From contig NZ_SOAN01000001.1 in the NCBI RefSeq assembly GCF_004364585.1, positions 376,726 through 440,725 of the forward strand: a stretch of 64,000 nt of DNA, in the 5' to 3' direction. A program made the translations under genes and the position numbers. Of this stretch, positions 48,061-57,126 are shown piece by piece; the stretch's first letter is position 1, and every line of letters starts with the position of its first letter. The DNA comes from Nesterenkonia aurantiaca. GTDB taxonomy: Bacteria > Actinomycetota > Actinomycetes > Actinomycetales > Micrococcaceae. The notes under the pieces were generated by a model. That model was not told where the DNA came from. It did not search any database and was given only the letters and a program-made list of their open reading frames with translations.

Positions 48061-50145
48061 TTGACCACCCACCCTCGCTCCACCGTGCCCGCAGACGCGA
48101 GCGTCCCGGAAGATCCGGCGCATCCCGCCGACGTGCACACCTGGGCGGATCCGCAGGATGAGGACCAACGTCTGGCCTTCTGGTCCGCCGCGGCGAACCT
48201 GCTGGACTGGTCCACCCCCTGGGAGACCACCCATTCCTGGACCCCGCCGAACTCGGTGACCCGACGCGGCCCGAAGATCGGCTGGTACGAGGGCGGAACG
48301 CTCAACGCCGCGGTGAACTGCGTGGACCGCCATGTCGCGGCCGGACGCGGGGAGAAGATCGCGCTGCACTTTGAGGGCGAGCCGGGAGACCGCGCAGACG
48401 TCAGCTACGCCGAGCTGGGCCGGCGGGTCAACCGGGCGGCGAATGCGCTGAGCGCCATGGGGGTCGCCCGTGGGGATCGCGTGGTGATCTATCTGCCGGT
48501 GCTGGTCGAGACCATCGTGGTCACCCTGGCCTGCGCCCGGATCGGCGCGGTGCACTCGCTGGTCTTCGGCGGCTTCTCCGCGGAGGCGCTGAAGTTCCGG
48601 GTCGAGGACACCGGTGCGAAGCTGCTGGTCACCACCGATGGTCAATACCGCCGCGGCAAGGCGGTGCCGGTGAAGGCCAATGCTGATGCCGCCGTCGCCG
48701 AGGCCACGGCCGAGCACGGCGGCAACCTCGAGCACGTCCTGGTGATCCGGCGCACCGGTTCGGTCGTGGAATGGACCCCGGGACGGGACCTCTGGTGGCA
48801 TGAGGTGGTGGAGACCGCCTCTGCCGAGCACATCCCGGAGTTCTTCGACGCCGAGAACGAGCTGTTCATCATGTACACCTCCGGGACCACCGGAAGGCCC
48901 AAGGGTCTGGTGCATACCACCGGCGGCTACCTCACCGGTGCGCTCTACAGCTACCTGCGGCTCTTCGCCCACCCCGATCCGGCCCGGCGCGAGAAGGACG
49001 TCCACTGGTGCACCGCCGACCTGGCCTGGGTCACCGCGCACACCTATGAGATCTACGGGCCGCTGGCCGCTGGTGCGACCCAGGTGATCTTCGAGGGCAC
49101 CCCCAACACCCCGCACGAGGGCCGCCACTTCGAGATCATCGAACGCCATCACGTCACCACCTACTACACCGCCCCCACCCTGGTGCGCTCCCTGATGGGC
49201 TGGTTCCCGGAGGGGGTCCCGGCGCAGTACGACCTCTCCTCGGTCCGACTCGCCGGCACCGTGGGCGAGGCCGTCAACCCCGAGGCCTGGCACTGGATCC
49301 GCCGTGAGATCGGTCGAGACACCACCGACGACGCCGGCCGACCGGCGCTTCCGATGGTGGACACCTGGTGGCAGTCCGAATCCGGGTCCACGGTGCTCTC
49401 CCCGCGCCCGGAGGACGCTGGGCTCAAGCCGGGGGCCGCGACCCGCGAGCTGCCGGGCTGGGGCGCCGCCGTCGTGGACGAGGCCGGACACCCGGTGGCC
49501 GCCGGCACCCAGGGCAACATCGTGTTGACCCACACCGGGCCTTCGATGGCCCGGACCGTCTGGGGAGATCCTGAGCGGTACTTCACCTCCTATTGGGAGA
49601 AGTACGCCGATCGGGGCTGGTTCCTCGCCGGAGACGGGGCACGGAAGGATCAGGATGGGGACATCTGGATCCTGGGCCGCATCGATGACGTCATCAACAT
49701 CTCCGGCCATCGGCTCTCGACCATCGAGATCGAATCCGCACTGATCGCGCACCCCGATGTGGTCGAGGCCGGGGTCTGCCCGGTGTTCGATGAGATGACC
49801 GGGCACGCCGCCGTCGCCTTCACCGTCCTGAGCACCGCCGCCCGCCAGCGGCTTCAGGCCGCCGGGGGTGAGGGAAGCCAGGCCGAGCGGGAGCTGCTCG
49901 CGGCGCTGCGCAGCCATGTGGGCGAGGTGATCGGCCCGGTGGCGAAACCCCGCACGGTGATCCCGGTGCCGGAGGTGCCCAAGACCCGCTCCGGGAAGAT
50001 CATGCGCCGACTGCTGACCCAGCTCCATGACGGGCAGAGGCTGGGAGACACCACAAGCCTGCAGAATGAACCCTGTGTACCGAGGATCCAAGAGATCTGC
50101 CAACGGCGCGGGACCGCGCCGAGGAGAGAAGAGGTAGCTACATGA
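48061..50145 (+). CDS. Acetyl-CoA/propionyl-CoA synthetase-like AMP-forming ligase
   Basis: Ligase of 694 residues in the Acs family (carboxylate + ATP + CoA to acyl-CoA). Motifs in order: the N-terminal ACAS region DWSTPWETTHSW, FGGFSAEAL, the P-loop YTSGTTGRPKGLVHT, DLAWVTAHTYEIYGPL, TWWQSESGS, GRIDDVINISGHRLSTIEIE and the acceptor lysine segment VPKTRSGKIMRR. The residues around TWWQ (Trp) favour a short acid such as acetate or propionate. Start TTG 48061 has GGAGG 7 nt upstream. It lies inside the SAM-controlled unit between flavin reductase and metY, which is unusual; it could salvage the carbon part left after desulfurisation. The end overlaps metY by 4 bp. Confidence 0.85.
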   Translation: MTTHPRSTVPADASVPEDPAHPADVHTWADPQDEDQRLAFWSAAANLLDWSTPWETTHSWTPPNSVTRRGPKIGWYEGGTLNAAVNCVDRHVAAGRGEKIALHFEGEPGDRADVSYAELGRRVNRAANALSAMGVARGDRVVIYLPVLVETIVVTLACARIGAVHSLVFGGFSAEALKFRVEDTGAKLLVTTDGQYRRGKAVPVKANADAAVAEATAEHGGNLEHVLVIRRTGSVVEWTPGRDLWWHEVVETASAEHIPEFFDAENELFIMYTSGTTGRPKGLVHTTGGYLTGALYSYLRLFAHPDPARREKDVHWCTADLAWVTAHTYEIYGPLAAGATQVIFEGTPNTPHEGRHFEIIERHHVTTYYTAPTLVRSLMGWFPEGVPAQYDLSSVRLAGTVGEAVNPEAWHWIRREIGRDTTDDAGRPALPMVDTWWQSESGSTVLSPRPEDAGLKPGAATRELPGWGAAVVDEAGHPVAAGTQGNIVLTHTGPSMARTVWGDPERYFTSYWEKYADRGWFLAGDGARKDQDGDIWILGRIDDVINISGHRLSTIEIESALIAHPDVVEAGVCPVFDEMTGHAAVAFTVLSTAARQRLQAAGGEGSQAERELLAALRSHVGEVIGPVAKPRTVIPVPEVPKTRSGKIMRRLLTQLHDGQRLGDTTSLQNEPCVPRIQEICQRRGTAPRREEVAT

Positions 50146-51437
50146 GCGATCGCCAGTTCGGCTTCCGCACCCGCGCCCTGCACGCCGGGGCCGTCCCCGA
50201 TGCCGTCTACGGATCGCGTGCCGTGCCCATCCATCAGTCCACCTCCTTCGTGTTCAAGGACACCGACGACGCCGCGAACCTCTTCGCGCTGCAGAAGTAC
50301 GGCAACATCTACTCTCGGATCGGCAACCCCACGGTCTCGGCGCTGGAGGAACGCGTCGCCTCGCTGGAGGGCGGCATCGGAGCGGTGGCCACCGCCTCCG
50401 GGATGAGCGCCGAGTTCCTGGTCTTCGCCGCACTCTGCGGCTCCGGGGACCACATCGTGGCCAGCTCGAAGCTCTACGGCGGCACGATCACCCAGCTCGA
50501 CGTCACGCTGCGCCGCTTCGGGATCGAGACCACCTTCGTGGACTCGCTGGAGCCGGCGGACTACGAGGCCGCGATGCAGGAGAACACCAAGGTGGTCTAT
50601 ACCGAGGTCGTCGCGAACCCCAGCTCAGACATCGCTGACCTGCGCGGACTCTCCGAGGTCGCGCATCGGCACGGCGTACCCCTGGTGGTGGACTCCACGC
50701 TGACCACCCCGTATCTGATCCGGCCCTTCGAGCACGGCGCGGACATCGTGATCCATTCGGTCACCAAGTTCATGGGCGGTCACGGCACCACGCTGGGCGG
50801 GGTGATCGTGGAGTCCGGCGAGTTCCCCTGGGACAACGGCAACTTCCCGGCGATGACCGAACCGGTGGCCTCCTACGGCGGGCTCTCCTGGTGGGGCAAC
50901 TTCGGCGAATACGGCTTCCTCACCAAGCTGCGTGCCGAGCAGCTGCGCGACATCGGGCCCTCGCTGGGCCCGCAGGCCGCATTCAACCTCATCCAGGGCA
51001 TCGAGACCCTGCCGCAGCGGATCGACGAGCACGTGGCCAACGCCCAGAAGGTCGCGGAATGGCTCGAGGCCGATGACCGGGTGGACTACGTCAACTACGC
51101 CGGGCTGCCTTCCCACGCCGACCACGATCGGGCCAAAGAGATGCTGCCCAAGGGTGTGGGCTCAGTGTTCAGCTTCGGCATCCGCGGCGGCCGGGCCACC
51201 GGCGCCCGGTTCATCGAGTCCCTGCAGCTGGCCAGCCACCTTGCCAACGTCGGTGATGTGCGCACCCTGATCCTGCACCCGGGCTCCACCACCCACCAGC
51301 AGCTCTCCCCGGAGCAGATGGCCGCAGCCGGGATCCCGGAGGACCTGATCCGGATCTCAGTCGGCATCGAGGATGTCGATGACATCATCTGGGACCTGGA
51401 CCAGGCGCTGAACACCGCAGTCGAAGGAGACAAGTGA
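50142..51437 (+). CDS. metY: O-acetylhomoserine sulfhydrylase
   Basis: PLP enzyme of 431 residues that combines O-acetylhomoserine with sulfide to give homocysteine. Motifs: [46 protein letters not shown], and the PLP lysine in [16 protein letters not shown]; the C-terminal [15 protein letters not shown] and IRISVGIE are typical of MetY. It carries released sulfide into methionine synthesis, the sink of this island. It overlaps the ligase gene by 4 bp and the CoA-binding gene by one base. SAM feedback through the S-box of this unit is logical because SAM is the downstream product. Confidence 0.94.
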   Translation: MSDRQFGFRTRALHAGAVPDAVYGSRAVPIHQSTSFVFKDTDDAANLFALQKYGNIYSRIGNPTVSALEERVASLEGGIGAVATASGMSAEFLVFAALCGSGDHIVASSKLYGGTITQLDVTLRRFGIETTFVDSLEPADYEAAMQENTKVVYTEVVANPSSDIADLRGLSEVAHRHGVPLVVDSTLTTPYLIRPFEHGADIVIHSVTKFMGGHGTTLGGVIVESGEFPWDNGNFPAMTEPVASYGGLSWWGNFGEYGFLTKLRAEQLRDIGPSLGPQAAFNLIQGIETLPQRIDEHVANAQKVAEWLEADDRVDYVNYAGLPSHADHDRAKEMLPKGVGSVFSFGIRGGRATGARFIESLQLASHLANVGDVRTLILHPGSTTHQQLSPEQMAAAGIPEDLIRISVGIEDVDDIIWDLDQALNTAVEGDK

Positions 51438-51973
51438 TGAGCGAACAGACCTTGCAGCACGACGACGAGGCCCAGGCCGAGCATCCCCATGGCCGCTGGG
51501 AGGCGCCGTCGCCCTCACGCCGACTCCAGCTGCTGCGCAGCGCCTCCTCGGTGGCGATCGTGGGCATGTCGGACAAGCCGGCTCGAGCCAGCTACTTTGT
51601 GGCGACCTACCTGTTGAGCTCCTCGAGCTACACGGTCTACTTCGTGAACCCCAGGCTCGAGGAGGTGCTGGGCCAGCCGGTCTACGCCTCGCTGAAGGAC
51701 CTCCCCGAGGTGCCCGACATCGTGGACATCTTCCGCCGCCCAGACGACGTCCCGCAGATCGCCCAGGAGGCGGCCGAGATCGGCGCCAAGACGATCTGGG
51801 CCCAGCTGGGCATCGAGTCTGAGCAGGCCATGCAGCTGGCCCAGGACGCTGGGCTCAACGCAGTGCAGAACCGGTGCATCAAGATCGAGCACGGTCGCTT
51901 CCACGGCAACCTCCACCTGGCCGGCTTCAACACCGGGGTCATCTCTGCGAAGCGGCAGATCCTCGACCGTTGA
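51437..51973 (+). CDS. CoA-binding domain protein (COG1832 type)
   Basis: Small Rossmann-fold protein of 178 residues. The CoA-binding pattern is SSVAIVGMSDKPARASYFVA, then VYFVNPRLEEVLGQPVY, IVDIFRRPDDVP and IWAQLGI. A polar lead of about 30 residues precedes it. Proteins of this type often follow metY in actinobacteria, but their role is unknown; acyl-CoA sensing or a link between sulfur and CoA pools is possible. It overlaps metY by one base (TGATG) and the convergent O-antigen-ligase-like gene by 35 bp. Confidence 0.82.
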   Translation: MSEQTLQHDDEAQAEHPHGRWEAPSPSRRLQLLRSASSVAIVGMSDKPARASYFVATYLLSSSSYTVYFVNPRLEEVLGQPVYASLKDLPEVPDIVDIFRRPDDVPQIAQEAAEIGAKTIWAQLGIESEQAMQLAQDAGLNAVQNRCIKIEHGRFHGNLHLAGFNTGVISAKRQILDR

Positions 51974-53237
51974 GTGCGGCAGACACCGAGGGCGCGGCAC
52001 TTCGAGACGCTGTCTCCTGGTGCTGCGCCCGCTCCCTCCGGTGCCTCAGCAGCCCGAAGAACACCGTGAACAGCGCAAAGCTGCCGAAGTGGTTGTAGTT
52101 GATGAACAGGAACTCTGTGGGTGAGGCGATCAGGAAGATCACCAGGACCATGAGCAGCCCGACCCCGGTGCGGGTGTCCGTGGTGCGGGCGAAGAGGTAC
52201 GCCGCACCGGTGGTGTAGCCCAGCACCAGGATCAGCAGCCCCAGCCCCAGCAGCCCGAGGTCGACCGCGGTCTGGATATAGGAGTTGTGGAAATGCGCGA
52301 TCTCGTAGTTCTCGAACTCGGGCACATACAGGCTGGGAATGGCGCCCTGCGCTGAGTTGAAATACCCGGTGAACCCCCAGCCGGTCACAGGCCGCTCGCC
52401 GATCGCGCGCACCCCCCATTCCCAGAGCACGGTGCGCCCGGTCAGGGTCGGATCTCGTCCGATCATCTCCAGCAGCGGAACCCAGACCTGGTTCAGCACG
52501 GCTCCGCCCGCCACTCCCACCGGAACCAGCACGGCGAGCAGCGCGCCCAGCGGGATCCTGGGCACCAGCAGCTGAGCCAGCGGTACGATGATCACTGCGG
52601 CACCTGCGAGCAGGACTCCGGTCGCCGAGCCGGCCCAGAGCACGAAGATGATGAAGACCGCGAGCATCAGCACTCGGCGGAGGCCGCGCAGCAGCGTCAT
52701 GGCCAGCACAGCGCCGGTGGCCGCATAGAAGCCCGCCATGATGTTGTGCTGGAAGAAACCGCGGATCGGGTCGCCGCCGAGCAGGTTCGAGCGCGCGTGA
52801 GGGTCGAAGCCCAACACCTGGTCATAACCCATCAGGGCCCCGGCCATGCCGGCCAGGACCAGCACGCTGAGCACCTTCAGGAACATCCTCGCGAGCTGCT
52901 GCAGCGAGTATTCAGCGGCCAGCAAGCACGCGATGAGGATGTTTCCCGCTGCCATGACCCCATAGACCAGGGAGTCCGTGGGCGAGACCGACCAGGCGGC
53001 GCTGAGCACCACGAGCCCGCCTATCCCGAGGGCGATCGCGACCGGGACCGGGGTCAGGGCTCGGGAGCTCAGCAGGACCAGCACGGAGAGCAGGTGAAGC
53101 AGGATCCAGCTGGCGGAGAAGATCGCGTTGTCCCCGATGGTGCCAGAGGGGTCGAACGGGATGAGGATGACGGCGTTCGCCCCCAGGGTGCAGGCGATAT
53201 AGAGGTAGAAGAACCAGGTCCGCAGCGACCTCACCAA
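51939..53237 (-). CDS. O-antigen ligase/polymerase-like membrane protein
   Basis: Polytopic protein of 432 residues with about 10-12 helices. The Wzy/WaaL signature is a large outer loop with GWGFTGYFNSAQG and HFHNSYIQTAVDLGLLGLG, preceded by FFQHNIMAGFYAATGAVLAM. In this family the histidine in H-N-x-x-x-x is needed for transfer of a glycan from its lipid carrier. Probably polymerises or ligates a surface polysaccharide. The start overlaps the phosphatase stop by 7 bp, so it is third in the wzc operon. Confidence 0.85.
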   Translation of the reverse strand: MVRSLRTWFFYLYIACTLGANAVILIPFDPSGTIGDNAIFSASWILLHLLSVLVLLSSRALTPVPVAIALGIGGLVVLSAAWSVSPTDSLVYGVMAAGNILIACLLAAEYSLQQLARMFLKVLSVLVLAGMAGALMGYDQVLGFDPHARSNLLGGDPIRGFFQHNIMAGFYAATGAVLAMTLLRGLRRVLMLAVFIIFVLWAGSATGVLLAGAAVIIVPLAQLLVPRIPLGALLAVLVPVGVAGGAVLNQVWVPLLEMIGRDPTLTGRTVLWEWGVRAIGERPVTGWGFTGYFNSAQGAIPSLYVPEFENYEIAHFHNSYIQTAVDLGLLGLGLLILVLGYTTGAAYLFARTTDTRTGVGLLMVLVIFLIASPTEFLFINYNHFGSFALFTVFFGLLRHRRERAQHQETASRSAAPSVSAALNGRGSAASQR

Positions 53238-53884
53238 GGCACGCCCTGGGCGAGCTTCCGCACCGACCCGTGGATGCGCGCGAGGGACTCACGGACCTGT
53301 TCGGCCGACTCCCGGTAGACCTTCGGCCCATGACCGTAGGGGTCGAGCACGTCCACGGTCTCCGGATGCCGGGGCGGCGTCATGCCACGCTGGGCCGCGG
53401 CGCGCTGGACTCCCTGGCGGAGCTGGTCCGCCAGTGCCGGCGAGCCGGCACCGGAGCCAGGTGCGGGCAGGGGTCGGAACTGATCCGCCGATGTCCGCTC
53501 GACACCTTCGAGCAGGTCCGCGAACTCGGTCAGCAGAAAGGTCGTTCGTGATGCCCGTGGTGACGCGCGGACCACCTCGCTGCGGTGCTCGCGGGCCATG
53601 GCCAGCACCAGGTCGGCCTCCTCGACCATCTCGGGGGTGAGCTGCCTGGCCGTGTGGTCGGTGGCGTGGGCCCCGAGTCTCACGGTGAGCGCCGCGGCCT
53701 GCTCATCCATGGGCGATCCCTCCAGTGCCCGGGTGCCCGCGCTGGTGATCACCACCGCGGAACGCCAGGACTCTCCGGCCTGATCGATCGTGGTCTGCAG
53801 CAGCTGCGCGGTCTGCGGCGAGCGGCAGACGTTTCCGGTGCAGACCACCAGGACCCGGAACGGGGTGTCAGGGGCCGGGGTCAT
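53231..53884 (-). CDS. Low-molecular-weight protein-tyrosine phosphatase
   Basis: Phosphatase of 217 residues. The catalytic loop is VCTGNVCRSP (nucleophile Cys15, Arg21) and the acid motif is DPYGHGPKVYRE near residue 185. Between them is an insert of about 50 Ser/Ala/Pro-rich residues (ERTSADQFRPLPAPG region), so it is longer than the usual 150. With the Wzc-like kinase directly upstream (4-bp overlap), it is the Wzb-type partner that removes phosphate from the kinase and thereby sets polymer export. Confidence 0.9.
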   Translation of the reverse strand: MTPAPDTPFRVLVVCTGNVCRSPQTAQLLQTTIDQAGESWRSAVVITSAGTRALEGSPMDEQAAALTVRLGAHATDHTARQLTPEMVEEADLVLAMAREHRSEVVRASPRASRTTFLLTEFADLLEGVERTSADQFRPLPAPGSGAGSPALADQLRQGVQRAAAQRGMTPPRHPETVDVLDPYGHGPKVYRESAEQVRESLARIHGSVRKLAQGVPW

Positions 53885-55248
53885 CGCGCATCCACCTTGG
53901 CCTCCGCCACGCGCGAGGGCATCACACCGGCGTAGCCACCGGCGTCCTGCGTGGGCAGCATCGTGGGCACCAGCCCGAACAAGGGCACGTCCACGATGCG
54001 CACCGCCTCGATGGCCTTCTGCAGCTGTGGCTTATGCACCTTGCCCATCCCCACGACCATCAGCAGTCCGGAGCACAGGGCTCCGAGCACGCGGGCATCG
54101 CTGACGGGCAGCAGCGGCGGAGCGTCGAAGATCACGATCTCGTACTCCCGCTGCAGTGCCGCGACCAGCTCCGCCATGGCCTCGGAGCCGAGAAGCTCGA
54201 GGGGATTCGGGGGCACCGTCCCGGCCGGGAGCATCTCCAGCCCGTCAGGTCCCCAGTACTGGATGACCTCAGGCAGCTCCACGCGTCCGCGGAGCACATC
54301 GGTGAGCCCCACCGCGCCCTCAAGCCCGAGCATCTGGGCGGCCCGGGGCCTGCGCAGGTCAGCATCGACCAGCAGGACCCGCTGACCGGCGGCGCGCAGG
54401 CTGATCGCAAGGTTGACCGCGATCGAGGACTTTCCCTCCCCCTGGACCGAGGAGGTGATCACGAAACTGCGCGCAGACTGCCCTACGCCGAGGAACTGCA
54501 GGTTGGTGCCCAGCGTGCTGAAGGACTCGGCCAGGGGGCTCCCCACCTCGGCCTGCACGACGAGCTGACCCTTCTGAAGCTGGTGGTCGAAGGGCACGCC
54601 GCCGAGCTGCGCCAGATCGCTGACCTCGCCGAGGTCGTCCTCACTTCGCACCCGGGTGTCCAGGACCTCACGCAGCGCCAGGATCACGATTCCCAGGGCG
54701 AGGCCGGCCAGCAGACCCAGTCCAAGAAGGCTGATCGGCTGCGGGAAGCTGGGCCCTTCCGGGGCGAAGGGCTCCTCCACGGTGGTCAGGGTGACGTTTC
54801 CGCCGCCCTCCGTCGAGGTCGTGAGGCCCTGGACCACGTCGTCGAGCGCCGCGGTCATCGAGCTGGCGATCGCGGCGGCCTGCTCGGGGTCCTCATCGGC
54901 GACGGTGACCTCCAGAATCACCGTACCGGTCTGTGCGGCCACGCTGACCCGTTCGGAGAGCTCGCGCGGAGTGTCCTCCAGGGCCAGCTCCTCCACCACG
55001 GGACCGAGCACGGCTGAGCTCTGGGCGAGCTCGACGAAGCTGCGCACGAGTTCCTGGCTGTAGATCGACCGCTGGCTGAGGTCGTAGGCCTCGGCATCCT
55101 CCACCGAGACGTAGATGCGGGTCTCTGCCTCATAGGTCGCTGGCAGCAGCACAAGCAGAGCGGCCGCGGCCCCGACCATCACCACCACCGCGAGGACCAG
55201 GGTCAGCCATCCTCGCTTGAGGACCCGAACATATTGTTGGAGCTCCAT
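53881..55248 (-). CDS. Polysaccharide co-polymerase with BY-kinase domain (Wzc-like)
   Basis: Protein of 455 residues. The N-terminal half is a Wzz-type domain with two membrane helices (about 16-36 and 165-185) and a periplasmic coiled region. The C-terminal half is the bacterial tyrosine kinase: Walker A SSVQGEGKSSIAVN, Walker A' VLLVDADLRRP and Walker B IVIFDAPPLLPVSDA. The expected C-terminal tyrosine cluster is nearly absent (one Tyr in GGYAGV), so autophosphorylation may be limited. First gene of a three-gene operon with the phosphatase and the O-antigen-ligase-like gene. No glycosyltransferases are in the window. Confidence 0.9.
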   Translation of the reverse strand: MELQQYVRVLKRGWLTLVLAVVVMVGAAAALLVLLPATYEAETRIYVSVEDAEAYDLSQRSIYSQELVRSFVELAQSSAVLGPVVEELALEDTPRELSERVSVAAQTGTVILEVTVADEDPEQAAAIASSMTAALDDVVQGLTTSTEGGGNVTLTTVEEPFAPEGPSFPQPISLLGLGLLAGLALGIVILALREVLDTRVRSEDDLGEVSDLAQLGGVPFDHQLQKGQLVVQAEVGSPLAESFSTLGTNLQFLGVGQSARSFVITSSVQGEGKSSIAVNLAISLRAAGQRVLLVDADLRRPRAAQMLGLEGAVGLTDVLRGRVELPEVIQYWGPDGLEMLPAGTVPPNPLELLGSEAMAELVAALQREYEIVIFDAPPLLPVSDARVLGALCSGLLMVVGMGKVHKPQLQKAIEAVRIVDVPLFGLVPTMLPTQDAGGYAGVMPSRVAEAKVDAR

Positions 55249-55509
55249 TGCAAGACCTGCTCCTAGAGAGAAATGACGGCTTTGAAATCAGATTACGGTG
55301 CAGAATGCAGATCGAAAAGGGTTTCTTAGAAAACGCCAAGGTCAGTGTGACGCTGACAGGTCCGTCTGGGATCTGACGGCCTGCTGTTCTGCCTCGATCC
55401 AGTGCCGAAGGACGATCTGCAGGTTTTTCGCGTGGACCTGGTAGGTATCACCAGGCCCCCGCAGGCCCGATTGATGAATCAGCGGAGCTCGCTCGAGGCC
55501 AGCGGCATT
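55249..55509. other. Intergenic region between wzc-like gene and LAL regulator
   Basis: About 260 bp, moderately AT-rich near 55260-55340, containing the promoter of the wzc operon. It has one notable near-palindrome (55341-55357) and a run of G/C hairpins after the LAL stop. No convincing ORF. Confidence 0.5.
55341..55357. promoter_or_regulatory. 17-bp near-perfect palindrome before the wzc operon
   Basis: GTCAGTGTGACGCTGAC has 8-bp arms with a single mismatch around a central base, about 93 bp upstream of the wzc-like start codon. A likely operator; the adjacent LAL/LuxR regulator is one candidate binder. Confidence 0.35.
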
Positions 55510-57111
55510 TCAGTTCCCGCAGGAGCCCTCGCGGAGTCTGTGTCGGATTTCATGCCTCGACGTGACGTCGAACTTGGTCAGCGCATTGCGCACATGAAAG
55601 TCGACGGTTCGCACCGAGACCCCCAGATCTTCGGCCATCTCTCGGTTGGTCCAGCCATCGGCGATGAGCACCGCGACCTGGCGTTCACGCGCAGACAGGC
55701 CTTCCAAGGGTCCAGCGACCTCACCAACGATCTCGGTGCGAACCGTATTCATAGAAATCGCCGTTCTCGGCGCAGTGGAGGCCTGGACTGGAGCTGACTT
55801 CTGGACGCGCAGCGGGCCTCTTCGCGCGGCGGTCGAGGTGAGACGCGGCCTCAGGACGGAGAGCTGTTCCACCGCAAGCTTCAACAGACCTGGTGAACCC
55901 ACGCTGGTGAACAGGGCGGCGCTGCGCTCCAGGCCGTCGATGACCGTGGCGCGGTGACGCTTCAGCTCGTGTGGATAGGCCGAGATCAATGCGCCCATGT
56001 CCAGGAAGTTGAAGGCCTGAAACAGACGGTGACCGCCGCATTCGGAGACCTGCTGAACAGAATGGATCGGCGGCGCTGCATCAAGCCACTCATAGACACG
56101 CAAGAACCGCCTCATTGCTTCGGTGGGGTCATGCGACTCCCACGCCTGGAACGCCTCCATATAGTCGATGACGGTGTCCTGGAACTTGATGCTCACCGGG
56201 CAGTCTCCCCTCCAGATGAGGCGCTGAAGCGGAGGGATCAGTGAACCGAGACCCGCGTAGTGCGCGGCCCGGATCAGCAGCAGGATGGAGTCCGTGCCGA
56301 CGTTCCACCACCCTCCGGACTCATCTCGCAGGCGGAGCAGGTGCTTCACGGCCTGCTCGTGGTCGGCCTCCACCATCGCCTTCCACGCATGAAGGCGCTC
56401 CAGGCTCGCCGCGACCAACACTCCTGCGTCCTTGCGCACCGCGGTGATCTCGGAGACCATCGGCGCGACCTCGTCGTATCGACCTCTGCTGACCGGGACC
56501 AATGCCCAGGTCAGGTATGCCACAAGCGCAGTGGCGTCCTCTCGACCCAACAGCGCGCGGTCTGCGGCGGAGGCGGCGACGTCCTGGGACTCCTCCCACC
56601 GACCCGCCATGAACAGGACCTGAGCCAGCTGCGCCTTGGCGTAGGTCAGAAAGGGCACATCCGGTGACACCGTCGTGACGGAGCTCAGATCCGCATAGGC
56701 GCCGGCAGGATCACCCAGCTGACGGAGCCGCGCTCCCCTCGCGGCACGCAGGCCCACTTCGAAGATTCTGGAATGCGGGATGCTCTGGAGGCGCTGAATC
56801 TCGCGGGAGACATCTTCCTGCACCTTATGGCTCCTGCGCGGATCTCTGCCGTCGAACTCTCGCCACACCGAGATGAACGCGCGCAGCCCGGCAGCCTGCG
56901 CGCGCTCCCACTCCAACGCTGCGCGCGGGAGGCTCCCGCAGCGATCTTCCTCGAGGAGCTGGCTGACGTGCTCTTCCTGGAGCGTCAGCAGGCGGATGGC
57001 GGCCAGTTTCACCGCCTTCGCGCGCCCAGGGAGTCCGCTGATTCCCAGCTGTGCCGACACCAGTCCCACGGCATGGGCATAGATCAGTGCCGCCGGGTCC
57101 TCCACTGCCAC
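55510..57111 (-). CDS. LAL/LuxR regulator, C-terminal part (TPR region and LuxR HTH)
   Basis: The 533-residue downstream part of a large LuxR-family regulator. Most of it is helical TPR-like repeats. Residues about 465-525 are a LuxR helix-turn-helix: LSARERQVAVLIADGWTNRE followed by MAEDLGVSVRTVDFHVRNAL. The frame is continuous with the upstream ORF 57127-58479, from which it is separated only by one TAG codon and five codons. A GTG at 57111 could restart translation; AGGAG, which overlaps the TAG, lies 12 nt before it. Either two coupled proteins or one regulator broken by a nonsense mutation. It lies next to the Wzc operon and may control it. Confidence 0.8.
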   Translation of the reverse strand: MAVEDPAALIYAHAVGLVSAQLGISGLPGRAKAVKLAAIRLLTLQEEHVSQLLEEDRCGSLPRAALEWERAQAAGLRAFISVWREFDGRDPRRSHKVQEDVSREIQRLQSIPHSRIFEVGLRAARGARLRQLGDPAGAYADLSSVTTVSPDVPFLTYAKAQLAQVLFMAGRWEESQDVAASAADRALLGREDATALVAYLTWALVPVSRGRYDEVAPMVSEITAVRKDAGVLVAASLERLHAWKAMVEADHEQAVKHLLRLRDESGGWWNVGTDSILLLIRAAHYAGLGSLIPPLQRLIWRGDCPVSIKFQDTVIDYMEAFQAWESHDPTEAMRRFLRVYEWLDAAPPIHSVQQVSECGGHRLFQAFNFLDMGALISAYPHELKRHRATVIDGLERSAALFTSVGSPGLLKLAVEQLSVLRPRLTSTAARRGPLRVQKSAPVQASTAPRTAISMNTVRTEIVGEVAGPLEGLSARERQVAVLIADGWTNREMAEDLGVSVRTVDFHVRNALTKFDVTSRHEIRHRLREGSCGN

Positions 57112-57126
57112 TTGGGCCTGCAGCTC

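Noticed and set aside
47485-50103. 872-residue minus-strand ORF antisense to flavin reductase and the acyl-CoA synthetase
   Set aside because: Gly/Arg/His-rich translation with no motif; the plus-strand genes have complete family motifs and ribosome binding sites.
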